Source of the DNA: JAVVEW01 sp032251045 | GTDB lineage: Bacteria > Pseudomonadota > Gammaproteobacteria > Methylococcales > Methylomonadaceae | Direction of reading: 5' to 3' | Assembly: GCA_032251045.1 (NCBI GenBank) | Contig: JAVVEW010000043.1 | Coordinates: forward strand, 1-19,748 | Length of the DNA stretch: 19,748 nucleotides | In this document: piece after piece, positions 8,267 to 16,061 of the stretch | How positions within the stretch are numbered: the first letter of the stretch is position 1 | Layout: each line of letters begins with the position of its first letter | Notes under the pieces: generated by a model | What the model saw: only the letters and a program-made list of their open reading frames with translations | The model's database searches: none | Told to the model about the DNA's origin: nothing | Position numbers and translations under genes: made by a program

Positions 8267-8286
8267 CTGTTCTCGGACAGGCTCCT
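8267..8286 (-). repeat. Right terminal inverted repeat of the MITE
   Basis: CTGTTCTCGGACAGGCTCCT, the exact reverse complement of 8124-8143. Read on the minus strand this end supplies the last codons (GACPRTD) and stop of the truncated Rpn fragment. Confidence 0.9.
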
Positions 8287-8716
8287 AGCACCAAGGCATC
8301 GGGGTCATCATGCGCCAACAAAGCTTCACAATCGACCCGGTGCATGTCGATAATCTGATAGCGATACGCCAGACCGGTCTGAGTAAGACCGGAAGGCATG
8401 GTCAAATCGGGCTTGCCGATATAAATGACATACTGAAGAATATCGGCATCCAGATAACTCTGACCGATGTCCACCCGATAGCGCAACATGCGCCAGGGCA
8501 TGGCTTTTTGATTATCATTCTGGATCTCGATATGCAGAATAAACGCGCCATTCCGGCCCCGCATACGAGCGACCAGATCCGCACGCCGGTCTTCAACGCG
8601 CTGATATTCGGTGTCGATAATTTCGGCGCTGTCAACATCAAGATCAAGCAGCAAACGGGCGATATCCACCGCCAGGCGCTTGAGAATATCCTTGGAAACA
8701 ATATCTTTTTCCGGCA

Positions 8717-9815
8717 TTACAGACCGCTTTTCAAACTGGCCTCGATAAACGGATCCAAGGCGCCATCCAACACCGCCTGAGTGTTGCCGGTTTCCACGCC
8801 GGTGCGCAAATCCTTGATGCGGGATTGATCAAGTACATAAGAGCGAATCTGGCTGCCCCAGCCGATGTCGGATTTGGAGTCTTCCACGGCTTGCTGACTC
8901 TCGCTACGCTTCATCATTTCCAGCTCGTACAGCTTGGCCTTGAGCTGTTTCATCGCTGTGTCTTTATTCTTGTGCTGCGAGCGGTCGTTCTGGCATTGGG
9001 TGACAATACCGGTTGGATTATGGGTAATCCGCACCGCCGATTCGGTCCGGTTAACGTGCTGACCGCCAGCCCCGGAAGCCCGATACACATCGATACGCAA
9101 ATCCGCCGGGTTGATGTCGATTTCAATGTCATCGTCAATTTCCGGCGACACAAACACGGACGCAAACGAGGTATGGCGACGATTCCCGGAATCAAACGGC
9201 GATTTTCGCACCAGCCGGTGCACGCCAATTTCCGTGCGCAACCAGCCGAATGCGTAATCGCCTTCAAATTTAATGGTCGCGCTTTTGATGCCGGCCACCT
9301 CGCCCGGTGACTCTTCGATCAATTCGGTTTTGAAGCCCTTGGCCTCACCCCAGCGCAGATACATGCGCTCGATCATCGATGCCCAGTCCTGGGCTTCGGT
9401 ACCGCCGGAACCGGCCTGAATATCCAAAAAGGCGTTATTGGCATCCATTTCCCCGGAAAACATGCGTTGAAATTCCAGTTTCGCCACTTGTTTTTCGAAT
9501 GTATCGAGATCATCGGCCACGGTGTCAACGGTTTCGGCATCGTCTTCGGCCACAGCCAGCTCTAACAACTCCAGGGCATCCGCCAAACCGTCGGTCAATT
9601 CGCTCAGACCATGCACCACGGTTTCCAGCTGACCGCGCTCCTTGCCCAGCGCCTGCGCCCGTTCCGGTTGATTCCAGACGTCTGGATCTTCCAGCTCGCG
9701 CAATACTTCGACTAAACGCTCGGATTTTCCGGCATAGTCAAAGATACCCCCTAAGCGACTCGACCCGGTCGCTCAAATCCTGGATAGTGGCTTTAATTGG
9801 ATTGATTTCGCGCAC
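8717..9815 (-). CDS. prfB: Peptide chain release factor 2 (programmed +1 frameshift)
   Basis: RF2 terminates translation at UGA and UAA. The gene starts with GTG at 9815, preceded at 5 bp by AAGGAGG. The first 25 codons (MREINPIKATIQDLSDRVES, then LRGYL) end in an in-frame TGA at 9740-9738. A +1 shift there continues as DYAGKSERLVEV and runs to the TAA at 8719-8717, giving 365 residues, exactly the E. coli length. The stop-recognition tripeptide SPF is at 205-207 and the catalytic GGQ at 250-252. Residue 246 is Ala, as in most bacteria, not the Thr of E. coli K-12. The stop overlaps the start of the Rpn-family gene (TAATG), and lysS follows further downstream. Expression is expected to be autoregulated through RF2 levels. 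The apparent break in the frame is the normal family mechanism, not a mutation. Confidence 0.97.
9737..9755 (-). promoter_or_regulatory. prfB: RF2 programmed +1 frameshift site
   Basis: The minus strand reads CTTAGGGGGTATCTTTGAC. It contains the internal Shine-Dalgarno-like AGGGGG, the slippery CTT codon, the in-frame TGA at codon 26, and the C after TGA that weakens termination. All elements and their spacing match the conserved prfB recoding signal. When RF2 is scarce, ribosomes pause at UGA and shift +1 to make full-length RF2. Confidence 0.97.
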
Positions 9816-9845
9816 GACAACCTCCTTGAGTTGAAAAAACAGGGC

Positions 9846-9873
9846 ATTATATACCCAATCTCCAAGCTGATAA
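9846..9873 (-). promoter_or_regulatory. Probable sigma-70 promoter of the prfB operon
   Basis: On the minus strand TTATCA (9873-9868) and TATAAT (9851-9846) are separated by 16 bp. A start near 9838 would leave a leader of about 23 nt before the GTG of prfB, including its strong ribosome-binding site. The -10 box is a perfect consensus; the -35 is a moderate match. The rest of the 226-bp gap to the helicase gene (9816-10041) shows no other clear feature. Confidence 0.6.
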
Positions 9874-10041
9874 TGCCGTCACAGCCTCAACAGCAATTCA
9901 CACCATGCCTGTTTCAGCTGCGTTCAAAGCCCTAAAGCATGCTTAACGGTGCCTTGCCGCACCCACACAGGCCAGATAAGCATGGCTATTCAATAGGATG
10001 CCTGATTGAACAAGGTTGCCACACGCAACAGCCCGAACGCC

Positions 10042-11718
10042 TTAATCGATTTTTTTCAAACCTAATTGTCGGCCACATACCCAAGTCTTACGCAGGTGCT
10101 TAAGAATTGACTTGGGCATACCGGTAGGCAGCTTCACGGTGCTAAATTCATCCTTAATGGTGACATTGACAATATAGTTGGCATCCAGACCGGCCTCGTT
10201 GGCAATCGCACCGACAATGTTCGCCGCCTTAACCCCATGCGTTTGGCCGACCGCCAGCTGATAGGTCTCAAAGTTAACGTCATCATCAGCGGCTGCCTTA
10301 GGCTTCTTTTTAGGTGCTTTCTTGCGCCTGTCAGCTTCGGACTTATCTGCAAACGCAGTGTATTCCGAGGGTTTTTGCTTGCGCGGCTTATCTTCCTTGG
10401 GCAACAGCAACGGCTCATCGCCTTGCACCAGTTTGCTCAGCGCCGCAGCAATGGTGATTCCCGGCACATCATGCTCTTGCTGATAACTTTCGATCAGAGC
10501 TTGATGAAAACTCAAGTCACCCGCTTCTAAAGTGTCGGTGATACGCTGCTTGAACCGGGCCAGCCGCTGGTTGTTAATGGTTTCCGAGGTGGGCATGACC
10601 ATCAGCTCGACTTTCTGCCGGGTGGCTTTTTCAATATTGCTCAAAAAGCGTTTTTCCCGGGGGGCGACGAACAAAATCGCATCGCCGGTGCGTCCGGCCC
10701 GACCGGTGCGACCGATTCGGTGAATATAGGCTTCAATATCATAAGGAATGTCATAGTTAATGACATGGGTGATACGTTCGACATCCAGACCCCGGGCGGC
10801 GACATCGGTCGCCACCAGAATATCCAGCTTGCCGTTTTTCAGCTGACTGACCACCCGCTCGCGCAGGTTTTGCGACATATCGCCATTGATCGCCCCGGCG
10901 GAAAAGCCACGCGCTTCCAGTTTTTCCGCCAGTTCCGCGGTGGCGGTTTTGGTGCGCACGAACACAATCATGCCGTCGAAAGGTTCCGCTTCCAGGATGC
11001 GGGTCAAGGCATCGAGCTTGTGCATGCCGGTGACCTGCCAATAACGCTGACGCACGGTTTCCGCGGTCACCGTGCGCACTTCAATGCTGACCGTGATCGG
11101 GTCGTTCAGAAATTTCTGGGCAATGGTGGCGATGGCTTTCGGCATGGTCGCGGAAAACAACGCCGTTTGATGGCCGGTTGGCGTTTGCTCCAGAATCCAT
11201 TCAACATCATCGATAAACCCCATACGCAGCATTTCATCGGCTTCATCCAGCACCAACGCGGTAAGATTATCCAACCTGAGACTGCCCCGGCGCATATGGT
11301 CCATCACCCGCCCCGGCGTGCCGACCACCACATGTGGGCCGCGCTGTAGCTGTTTGAGTTGCGTGGGGTAGGCCTGGCCGCCGTAAATCGGCAAGACATG
11401 AAATTTTTTCAGCTTGGCGGCATAACGCTGGAAAGCTTCCGAGACTTGCAAAGCCAGCTCACGGGTGGGCGCCAGCACCAGCACCTGCGGCACGGTTTTG
11501 TTCAAGTCGATGCGCGACAACAGCGGCAACGCAAAAGCGGCGGTTTTACCGGTACCGGTTTGCGCCTGGCCCAGCACATCGCGTCCGGCCAGAAGATGCG
11601 GGATGGTTTTCGCCTGAATCGGCGACGGTGTTTCATAGCCGACGGCATGTAAGGTTTTCAAAAGCTCGGCATTCAGTCCCAGGTCAGCGAAGCTGGGCAA
11701 GGTATCGGGTTCGGTCAT
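10042..11718 (-). CDS. deaD: DEAD-box ATP-dependent RNA helicase (DeaD/CsdA type)
   Basis: A 558-residue cytoplasmic RNA helicase; the ATG at 11718 (MTEPDTLPSFADLGL) is preferred over an upstream in-frame TTG. Motifs in order: Q-motif with FADLGL and TPSPIQ, Walker A AQTGTGKT (52-59), PTRELA, TPGR, DEAD (158-161), SAT, then in the second RecA domain DVAARGLDV and HRIGRTGRAGR. After the core come a dimerisation/helical region and a basic linker (DRRKKAPKKKPK). A C-terminal DbpA-type RNA-binding fold covers about residues 481-558 (YQLAVGQTHGVKAANIVGAIANEAGL). This architecture is that of DeaD/CsdA, which helps ribosome assembly and mRNA turnover in the cold. DbpA shares the C-terminal fold but is shorter and lacks the long linker. 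It diverges from the deaminase operon across a 251-bp intergenic region. Confidence 0.92.
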   Translation of the reverse strand: MTEPDTLPSFADLGLNAELLKTLHAVGYETPSPIQAKTIPHLLAGRDVLGQAQTGTGKTAAFALPLLSRIDLNKTVPQVLVLAPTRELALQVSEAFQRYAAKLKKFHVLPIYGGQAYPTQLKQLQRGPHVVVGTPGRVMDHMRRGSLRLDNLTALVLDEADEMLRMGFIDDVEWILEQTPTGHQTALFSATMPKAIATIAQKFLNDPITVSIEVRTVTAETVRQRYWQVTGMHKLDALTRILEAEPFDGMIVFVRTKTATAELAEKLEARGFSAGAINGDMSQNLRERVVSQLKNGKLDILVATDVAARGLDVERITHVINYDIPYDIEAYIHRIGRTGRAGRTGDAILFVAPREKRFLSNIEKATRQKVELMVMPTSETINNQRLARFKQRITDTLEAGDLSFHQALIESYQQEHDVPGITIAAALSKLVQGDEPLLLPKEDKPRKQKPSEYTAFADKSEADRRKKAPKKKPKAAADDDVNFETYQLAVGQTHGVKAANIVGAIANEAGLDANYIVNVTIKDEFSTVKLPTGMPKSILKHLRKTWVCGRQLGLKKID

Positions 11719-11969
11719 GGAATCAAAAAATCTCAAAGAAAAGGCGGCGCTTCAGGCCGGTTGATGCACAGCCGGTGGGCTAACAATAGCTGCGATGGGG
11801 ATATTTTACCCATAATTTCAAGATTATGGATGAAATTTCACAAACTCTTGCCGTTATCGCCTTGTGCCGGTTGGCAGCGCTGCCACGCACCATCGCAACG
11901 CTCGAAGCTATGCTTAAAAATGCGCTTGACAGGTATACTATACGCCTTCCACCACCATCGAAAAGCGCC

Positions 11970-13280
11970 ATGACTGCTGAATTTCTGATCGAAGCCCGCT
12001 GGCTGATCCCCATCGAGCCGGAAAAGCAAACGCTTGAAAACCATAGCCTGGTGATCGGCCAGGGTAAAATCATCGACCTGTTACCGAAGGACGCCGCCCG
12101 CGCCCGCTATCCCAATATTACCGTTATCGAACGGCCACATCATGTGCTTCTGCCCGGTCTGGTCAACAGCCACACTCATGCTGCGATGAACCTGTTGCGC
12201 GGCATCGCCGACGATCTGCCGTTGATGGACTGGCTGGAGAAACATATCTGGCCGCTGGAACAACAATGGGTCGGTGCCGAGTTCGTGCGCGTGGGCGGCG
12301 AATTGGCGATGGCGGAAATGCTCAAAAGCGGCACTACCTGTTTCAACGACATGTATCTGTTCCCGGAAACGTTGGCGCAGGCGGCCAGCAAACACGGCAT
12401 ACGGGCGGCGATTGGCCTGATCGTGATCGACTTTCCCACTGCCTGGGCACCAACGGCCAATGAATATCTGGAAAAAGGCCTGGCGCTTTATGACCGGCTG
12501 CATCATGAACCGCTGTTGTCGTGGCTATTCGCCCCACATGCGCCGTACACCGTCTCAGACGCACCGCTGAGCCGGCTGAAAACGCTGGCCGACCAACTGG
12601 AATTAAAAATCCACATGCACGTTCATGAAACCCTGGGCGAAGTCGAACAGGCCGTGGCGCAAACCGGTCGCAGGCCGTTGGCGCGCTTGCATGAACTGGG
12701 TCTGGTCGATGACAGCCTGATCGCGGTGCATATGACCCAGCTCACCGATGATGAAATCGAGCAATTGGCCCGCGCCGGTACCAGCATCGTGCATTGCCCG
12801 GAATCGAATCTGAAACTGGCTTCAGGCTTCGCGCCCATTGCACGCTGTCTCGATGCCGGGATCAATGTCGCCTTGGGCACTGATGGCGCGGCCAGTAACA
12901 ACGATCTCAACATGCTGGGCGAGATGCGCACCGCGGCGCTGGTGGCCAAGGCGGTGGCCGGAGACGCCACCGCCCTGCCCGCCCATCAGGCCCTGCGCAT
13001 GGCCACCTTAAACGGCGCCAAGGCGCTGGGACTGGATGAACAAATCGGCTCCCTGGTGCCGGGCAAAGCCGCCGATATGATCGCCATCGATCTTAACGAC
13101 CTGGAAACCCAACCTTTGTACTGCCCGGCCTCGCAACTGGTTTATTCGGCCAGCCGTGATCAGGTTTCCGATGTCTGGGTGGCGGGCAAGGCGTTGCTGA
13201 AAGACAAGCGCCTGACCACGTTCGACCTGGGCGCATTAAGCGCCGAAGTCAAAGCCTGGCGAGACAAGCTCAAGGCATGA
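11970..13280 (+). CDS. mtaD: 5-methylthioadenosine/S-adenosylhomocysteine deaminase (TRZ/ATZ family)
   Basis: A 436-residue amidohydrolase, the normal length when started at the ATG at 11970; an in-frame extension back to 11826 is not conserved-looking. Metal ligands expected for the family are visible: His68 and His70 in NSHTHAAMN, His217 in HMHVHE, the catalytic-region His254 in AVHM, and Asp305 in LGTDGAASNNDL. MLKSGTTCFNDMY (about 117-129) and the C-terminal IGSLVPGKAADMIAID are typical of MtaD/SsnA-type deaminases. The likely reaction is deamination of methylthioadenosine, S-adenosylhomocysteine or adenosine, clearing by-products of SAM use; exact substrate preference cannot be read from sequence. 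Its stop overlaps the next start as ATGA, so it is translationally coupled to a glycosyltransferase. In other gammaproteobacteria a homologue often precedes ubiG; that partner is absent here. Confidence 0.86.
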   Translation: MTAEFLIEARWLIPIEPEKQTLENHSLVIGQGKIIDLLPKDAARARYPNITVIERPHHVLLPGLVNSHTHAAMNLLRGIADDLPLMDWLEKHIWPLEQQWVGAEFVRVGGELAMAEMLKSGTTCFNDMYLFPETLAQAASKHGIRAAIGLIVIDFPTAWAPTANEYLEKGLALYDRLHHEPLLSWLFAPHAPYTVSDAPLSRLKTLADQLELKIHMHVHETLGEVEQAVAQTGRRPLARLHELGLVDDSLIAVHMTQLTDDEIEQLARAGTSIVHCPESNLKLASGFAPIARCLDAGINVALGTDGAASNNDLNMLGEMRTAALVAKAVAGDATALPAHQALRMATLNGAKALGLDEQIGSLVPGKAADMIAIDLNDLETQPLYCPASQLVYSASRDQVSDVWVAGKALLKDKRLTTFDLGALSAEVKAWRDKLKA

Positions 13281-14416
13281 ATCGGACATTAACCGTGGTG
13301 CAGCTTCTGCCTGCCCTGAACAGCGGCGGGGTCGAGCGCGGCACCCTGGAAATCGCCCAAGCCTTGGTCGAGCATGGCCATCAATCCTGGGTGATTTCCG
13401 CCGGCGGCCGACTGGTGGCGCCGTTGACCGCGCAAGGCAGTCGGCATATCGCGTTGCCGTTGGGTGTTAAATCGCCGTTGACCTTGCGCCATGTGCCGAC
13501 TCTGACGCGGCTGTTGGCGCGCATCCAGCCGGATATCGTGCATGTCCGTTCGCGCCTGCCGGCCTGGATAACCTATCTGGCGTTACAGTTATTGCCAAAA
13601 AAGCAACGGCCACTTTGGGTCAGCACGTTTCATGGCCGGCATTCGGTGAATCGCTACAGCAAAATCATGACCCATGGCGATAAAGTCATCGCCGTCTCGC
13701 ATTGGCTGAAAGCCCATATTCTTGAAGCTTATCCCGACACGCCGCCGGAGCGCATCGAAGTCATAGCGCGGGGTGTCGATAGCGGGCTTTATTATCCAGG
13801 GTTCCAGCCCGATGCCGATTGGCTTAAGCGCTGGCGCGGGGATTGTCCGGCGCTTGCTAACAAAGCGCTGCTGGTCATGCCGGGCAGGCTGTCCAAACGC
13901 AAAGGCATCGAGGATTTCATCGAATTGGTCGCCCGGCTGCGAAACCTGGGCAAGCCGGTGCATGGGCTGATTGTCGGCGGCGCCGACAAGCCCGATTATC
14001 AAACAGAACTCAAACAATGCGTGCTCGATCTGGGTTTACAAAATCACCTCACCTTTACCGGGCCGCGCGATGATCTTAGAGAAATCATCAGCCAGGCCAG
14101 CGCCGTATTGTCGCTGTCGAAAGCGCCGGAAGCGTTTGGCCGCACAGTGACCGAAGCCTTGAGTCTGGGCGTACCGGTGATTGCCTACGCACACGGCGGC
14201 GTGGCCGAGCAACTGGAGAAACTGTACCCGAACGGCCAGGTCGAACCGGGGCGTCTGGATCAGGTCGAAGACCGGATTCTGGCCCTTCTCGATGGCGAGC
14301 GCGTGGCGATTGCCCGCAATACGGTTTACACTTTGGCCAGAATGCAGGGCCAAACTCTGGCGCTGTACCAACACCTGGTTGCTTCGAAACACCCAACCCA
14401 CAGAAACCATGCCTAA
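13277..14416 (+). CDS. GT4-family glycosyltransferase (GT-B fold)
   Basis: A 379-residue protein starting within the stop of mtaD (ATGA). The N-terminal domain begins TLTVVQLLPALNSGGVERGTLEIA, the nucleotide-sugar transferase opening with the GGVE acceptor-side loop. The C-terminal domain has MPGRLSKRKGIEDFIELV (about 201-218) and the E-x7-E motif PEAFGRTVTEALSLGVPVIA with Glu285 and Glu293, which contacts the donor nucleotide-sugar. It is a retaining GT-B enzyme of family 4, probably membrane-associated on the cytoplasmic side and acting in lipopolysaccharide core or surface-polysaccharide assembly. Donor and acceptor are not identifiable. It overlaps the next gene by 8 bp. Confidence 0.88.
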   Translation: MNRTLTVVQLLPALNSGGVERGTLEIAQALVEHGHQSWVISAGGRLVAPLTAQGSRHIALPLGVKSPLTLRHVPTLTRLLARIQPDIVHVRSRLPAWITYLALQLLPKKQRPLWVSTFHGRHSVNRYSKIMTHGDKVIAVSHWLKAHILEAYPDTPPERIEVIARGVDSGLYYPGFQPDADWLKRWRGDCPALANKALLVMPGRLSKRKGIEDFIELVARLRNLGKPVHGLIVGGADKPDYQTELKQCVLDLGLQNHLTFTGPRDDLREIISQASAVLSLSKAPEAFGRTVTEALSLGVPVIAYAHGGVAEQLEKLYPNGQVEPGRLDQVEDRILALLDGERVAIARNTVYTLARMQGQTLALYQHLVASKHPTHRNHA

Positions 14417-15152
14417 AGCTCAAATCGTTTGTATGAAATGGGGTGATAAATACCCCGCTCACTATGTCAATGTGCTGTATGCCATGGCGCGCCGCCATAT
14501 TCAGGGTGATTTGCGTTTTGTTTGCCTGACCGATGACGCCAGCGATGTGCGCCCGGAGGTTGAATGCCTGCCCTGCCCTGACATCGCTATCCCAGCGCCA
14601 TTCAACAACACCGGCTGGCGCAAAATCACCCTGTGGACGGAGAGTTTGCCGGACATGACCGGCGACTGGCTGTTTCTGGATCTGGATGTAGTGGTCACCG
14701 GCCCCTTGGATGATTTTTTCACTTTCAAGCCCGAAGCCAGCTTCGTGGTAATGCACAATTTCACCCAGCCCGGCACTGGCATCGGCAATACCTCCGTGTA
14801 TCGATTCAGGGTGGGCAGTCACCCCTATTTACTGGAACGCACGCTTAAAGAGCCTCTGGTGCTGGTCAAGCAATACCGCAACGAACAAACCTTTGTCTCG
14901 CGTTGCATCAAGGAAATCGAGTATTGGCCGGAAGCATGGTGTCTGCTGTTCAAAGTCCACTGCGTGCCGCCCATGCCGCTGCGCTGGTGGCGTCCGCCGG
15001 CACTACCGGAAACCGCGCGTGTGGTGGCCTTTCCGGGCGAACCGAATCCCGATCAGGCCATCGCAGGTTTATGGCCGGCGAAAAAATCGTATAAGAAAAT
15101 CTACAAACATATTCTGCCGACCGACTGGGTGGCCGAACACTGGCGGGAATAA
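14409..15152 (+). CDS. GT-A-like glycosyltransferase, first of a tandem pair
   Basis: A 247-residue protein, MPKAQIVCMKWGDKYPAHYV onwards; the start at 14409 overlaps the end of the GT4 gene by 8 bp. It has an acidic DLD triplet (91-93) in WLFLDLDVVVTGPLDDFF, the pattern of the metal-binding DxD motif in GT-A glycosyltransferases. Other marks are the N-terminal CMKWG and CLTDD blocks, TSVYRF, an EQTFVSRCIK segment and the C-terminal WVAEHW. No signal peptide or membrane helix. The gene ends in TAATG, overlapping the next gene, which is a clear paralogue. Function is inferred as sugar transfer in lipopolysaccharide or exopolysaccharide synthesis. I do not recognise a named homologue. Confidence 0.8.
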   Translation: MPKAQIVCMKWGDKYPAHYVNVLYAMARRHIQGDLRFVCLTDDASDVRPEVECLPCPDIAIPAPFNNTGWRKITLWTESLPDMTGDWLFLDLDVVVTGPLDDFFTFKPEASFVVMHNFTQPGTGIGNTSVYRFRVGSHPYLLERTLKEPLVLVKQYRNEQTFVSRCIKEIEYWPEAWCLLFKVHCVPPMPLRWWRPPALPETARVVAFPGEPNPDQAIAGLWPAKKSYKKIYKHILPTDWVAEHWRE

Positions 15153-15958
15153 TGGACAAGCAAATTCTCTGCATCAAATGGGGCAGCATGTACGGGCCGG
15201 AGTATGTCAATTGCCTGTACGGCATGATCGCCCGCAACATTACCCCGCCGTTCAAGCTGTATTGTTTCACCGATGACACAGGCGGCATCCGCTCGGAAGT
15301 CGAATGCCTGCCGCTGCCGGAACTGGGCTGTGAAATACCTGAACAAGCACCCGGCAAATGGCCGAAACAAGCCTTGTGGGGGCATGAATTGTTCGGCCTT
15401 GAAGGGGTGGCGCTGTTTATCGATCTGGATTCGGTGATTGTTAGTTCTATCGATGATTACTTCAGCTTTGGCCAGCCGGACGATGTCATCACCGCGCGCA
15501 ACTGGGTCAAACCCTGGCTGCGCATGTCGCAGACTTCGGTGTTTCGCTTCACCATCGGCCAGCATGGCTACATGCTGGACAATCTGCGCCAGAACCCACA
15601 GCTGGCGCTGCACTACCGCTATGAACAGAACTATGTCTCATCCTGCATCAAAGGCGGCGTTAAATTCTGGCCCGGCAGCTGGACCCGGCATTTTGGCCTG
15701 CACTGCATGGGGCCTTGGCCTTTGCGCTATGTCAGAACGCCGGTGTTGCCAAAAAAGGCGAAAATCATCACCTTTCCGGGCAATCCCAAAGCCCCGGATG
15801 CCATTGTTGGCCGCTGGTGTAAAGGCGCGCAGATGCTCAGCCCGGCTGAGCATCTGCGCTGGGTGATGCAAAAGCGCATCCAAGGCGAGCCTTGGCAAAA
15901 ACCGTTGCGCCAATACCTTAAACCCACCGCCTGGGTGGCCGAATACTGGCAGCCCTAA
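15152..15958 (+). CDS. GT-A-like glycosyltransferase, second of a tandem pair
   Basis: A 268-residue protein whose ATG overlaps the preceding TAA stop. It shares with its neighbour the opening block (CIKWGSMYGPEYVNCLYGM), FTDD, VECLP, FIDLDSVIVSSIDDYF with the DLD triplet also at residues 91-93, TSVFRF, EQNYVSSCIK, a FPGNP block and the terminal WVAEYW. It is longer because of an insertion near the C-terminus (about 225-255: GAQMLSPAEHLRWVMQKRIQGEPWQ). The pair looks like a tandem duplication followed by divergence, perhaps adding successive residues of one glycan (inference). This is the last gene of the mtaD-GT4-GT-GT operon. Confidence 0.8.
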   Translation: MDKQILCIKWGSMYGPEYVNCLYGMIARNITPPFKLYCFTDDTGGIRSEVECLPLPELGCEIPEQAPGKWPKQALWGHELFGLEGVALFIDLDSVIVSSIDDYFSFGQPDDVITARNWVKPWLRMSQTSVFRFTIGQHGYMLDNLRQNPQLALHYRYEQNYVSSCIKGGVKFWPGSWTRHFGLHCMGPWPLRYVRTPVLPKKAKIITFPGNPKAPDAIVGRWCKGAQMLSPAEHLRWVMQKRIQGEPWQKPLRQYLKPTAWVAEYWQP

Positions 15959-15980
15959 GAACAACCCCATTGCCGGTAGG

Positions 15981-16015
15981 TTATACACAAAAGCTGTGGA
16001 TAACTTTGTGGAAAA
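15981..16015. promoter_or_regulatory. Cluster of three DnaA-box-like 9-mers
   Basis: TTATACACA lies at 15981-15989 on the plus strand. TTATCCACA (perfect strong consensus) and TTTTCCACA lie on the minus strand at 16003-15995 and 16015-16007. All three fit TTWTNCACA. The last two have the same orientation and 12-bp spacing, and an AT-rich segment follows. Neighbouring genes are not the usual oriC neighbours. Confidence 0.5.
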
Positions 16016-16038
16016 GGCTTTGAAAAAAGCGCTTAATG

Positions 16039-16061
16039 ACGGTTTTTATTACCGTTTTGTT
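16039..16061 (+). terminator. Weak terminator of the mtaD-glycosyltransferase operon
   Basis: ACGGT (16039-16043) pairs with ACCGT (16051-16055) across a 7-nt AT-rich loop, followed by TTTTGTT. The stem is only five base pairs, so efficiency is uncertain. Confidence 0.4.

Larger units (their letters stand above)
8124..8286. mobile_element. MITE-like non-autonomous element, 163 bp
   Basis: The element is bounded by perfect 20-bp inverted repeats: AGGAGCCTGTCCGAGAACAG at 8124-8143 and its reverse complement at 8267-8286. It contains no transposase gene. A second inverted pair inside it, CGATCATTT (8183-8191) and AAATGATCG (8219-8227), would fold the centre into a hairpin. Deleting the 163 bp exactly restores the host reading frame. 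The flanks are compatible with a short target duplication (AG on both sides, or CCAG/CTAG with one mismatch), so the true ends may be one to three bases inside the stated limits. The parent transposon family is not determinable from this window; no second copy is present. Confidence 0.85.
7682..8717 (-). pseudogene. Rpn/PD-(D/E)XK nuclease-family gene interrupted by a MITE-like element
   Basis: The reading frame from the ATG at 8717 carries a PD-(D/E)XK-type nuclease core: YQRVEDRRADLVARM...FILHIEIQND, with Asp and the E-x-Q element, then MPWRMLRYRVD. After codon 145 it runs into the inserted element and stops at 8262 after 151 residues. Beyond the element the second half resumes in another frame (AILCDFKGRPERDVVRYILTRLKQLT) and ends at 7682 with a Gly-Leu-Gln repeat (EEGLRQGLQQGLQKGE) and an LLLKLIARRFG tail typical of this family. 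Removing 8124-8286 joins LVL to AILCDF in a single frame of about 290 residues. The start overlaps the prfB stop as TAATG, so it was translationally coupled to prfB. Family members are annotated as Rpn recombination-promoting nucleases or transposase-like proteins. The 5' fragment still holds the catalytic motifs. Confidence 0.88.

Noticed and set aside
8103..8288. A 61-codon plus-strand ORF running across the MITE.
   Set aside because: Its ends are made by the inverted repeats themselves, it has no transposase-like motif, and it is too short to support.
8717..9815. The break in the prfB reading frame could be read as a frameshift mutation or pseudogene.
   Set aside because: The break is the conserved programmed frameshift signal at codon 26, and both parts join to a normal 365-residue RF2.
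10720..11349. A 209-codon plus-strand ORF antisense to deaD.
   Set aside because: It lies wholly within a well-supported helicase gene and its translation has the His/Gln/Gly-rich look of an antisense shadow.
11926..11939. TTGACA followed at once by GTATACTATAC before mtaD, resembling promoter hexamers.
   Set aside because: The hexamers are only a few bases apart, and no good -10 lies 16-18 bp after TTGACA. A promoter is likely in 11719-11969 but cannot be placed with confidence.
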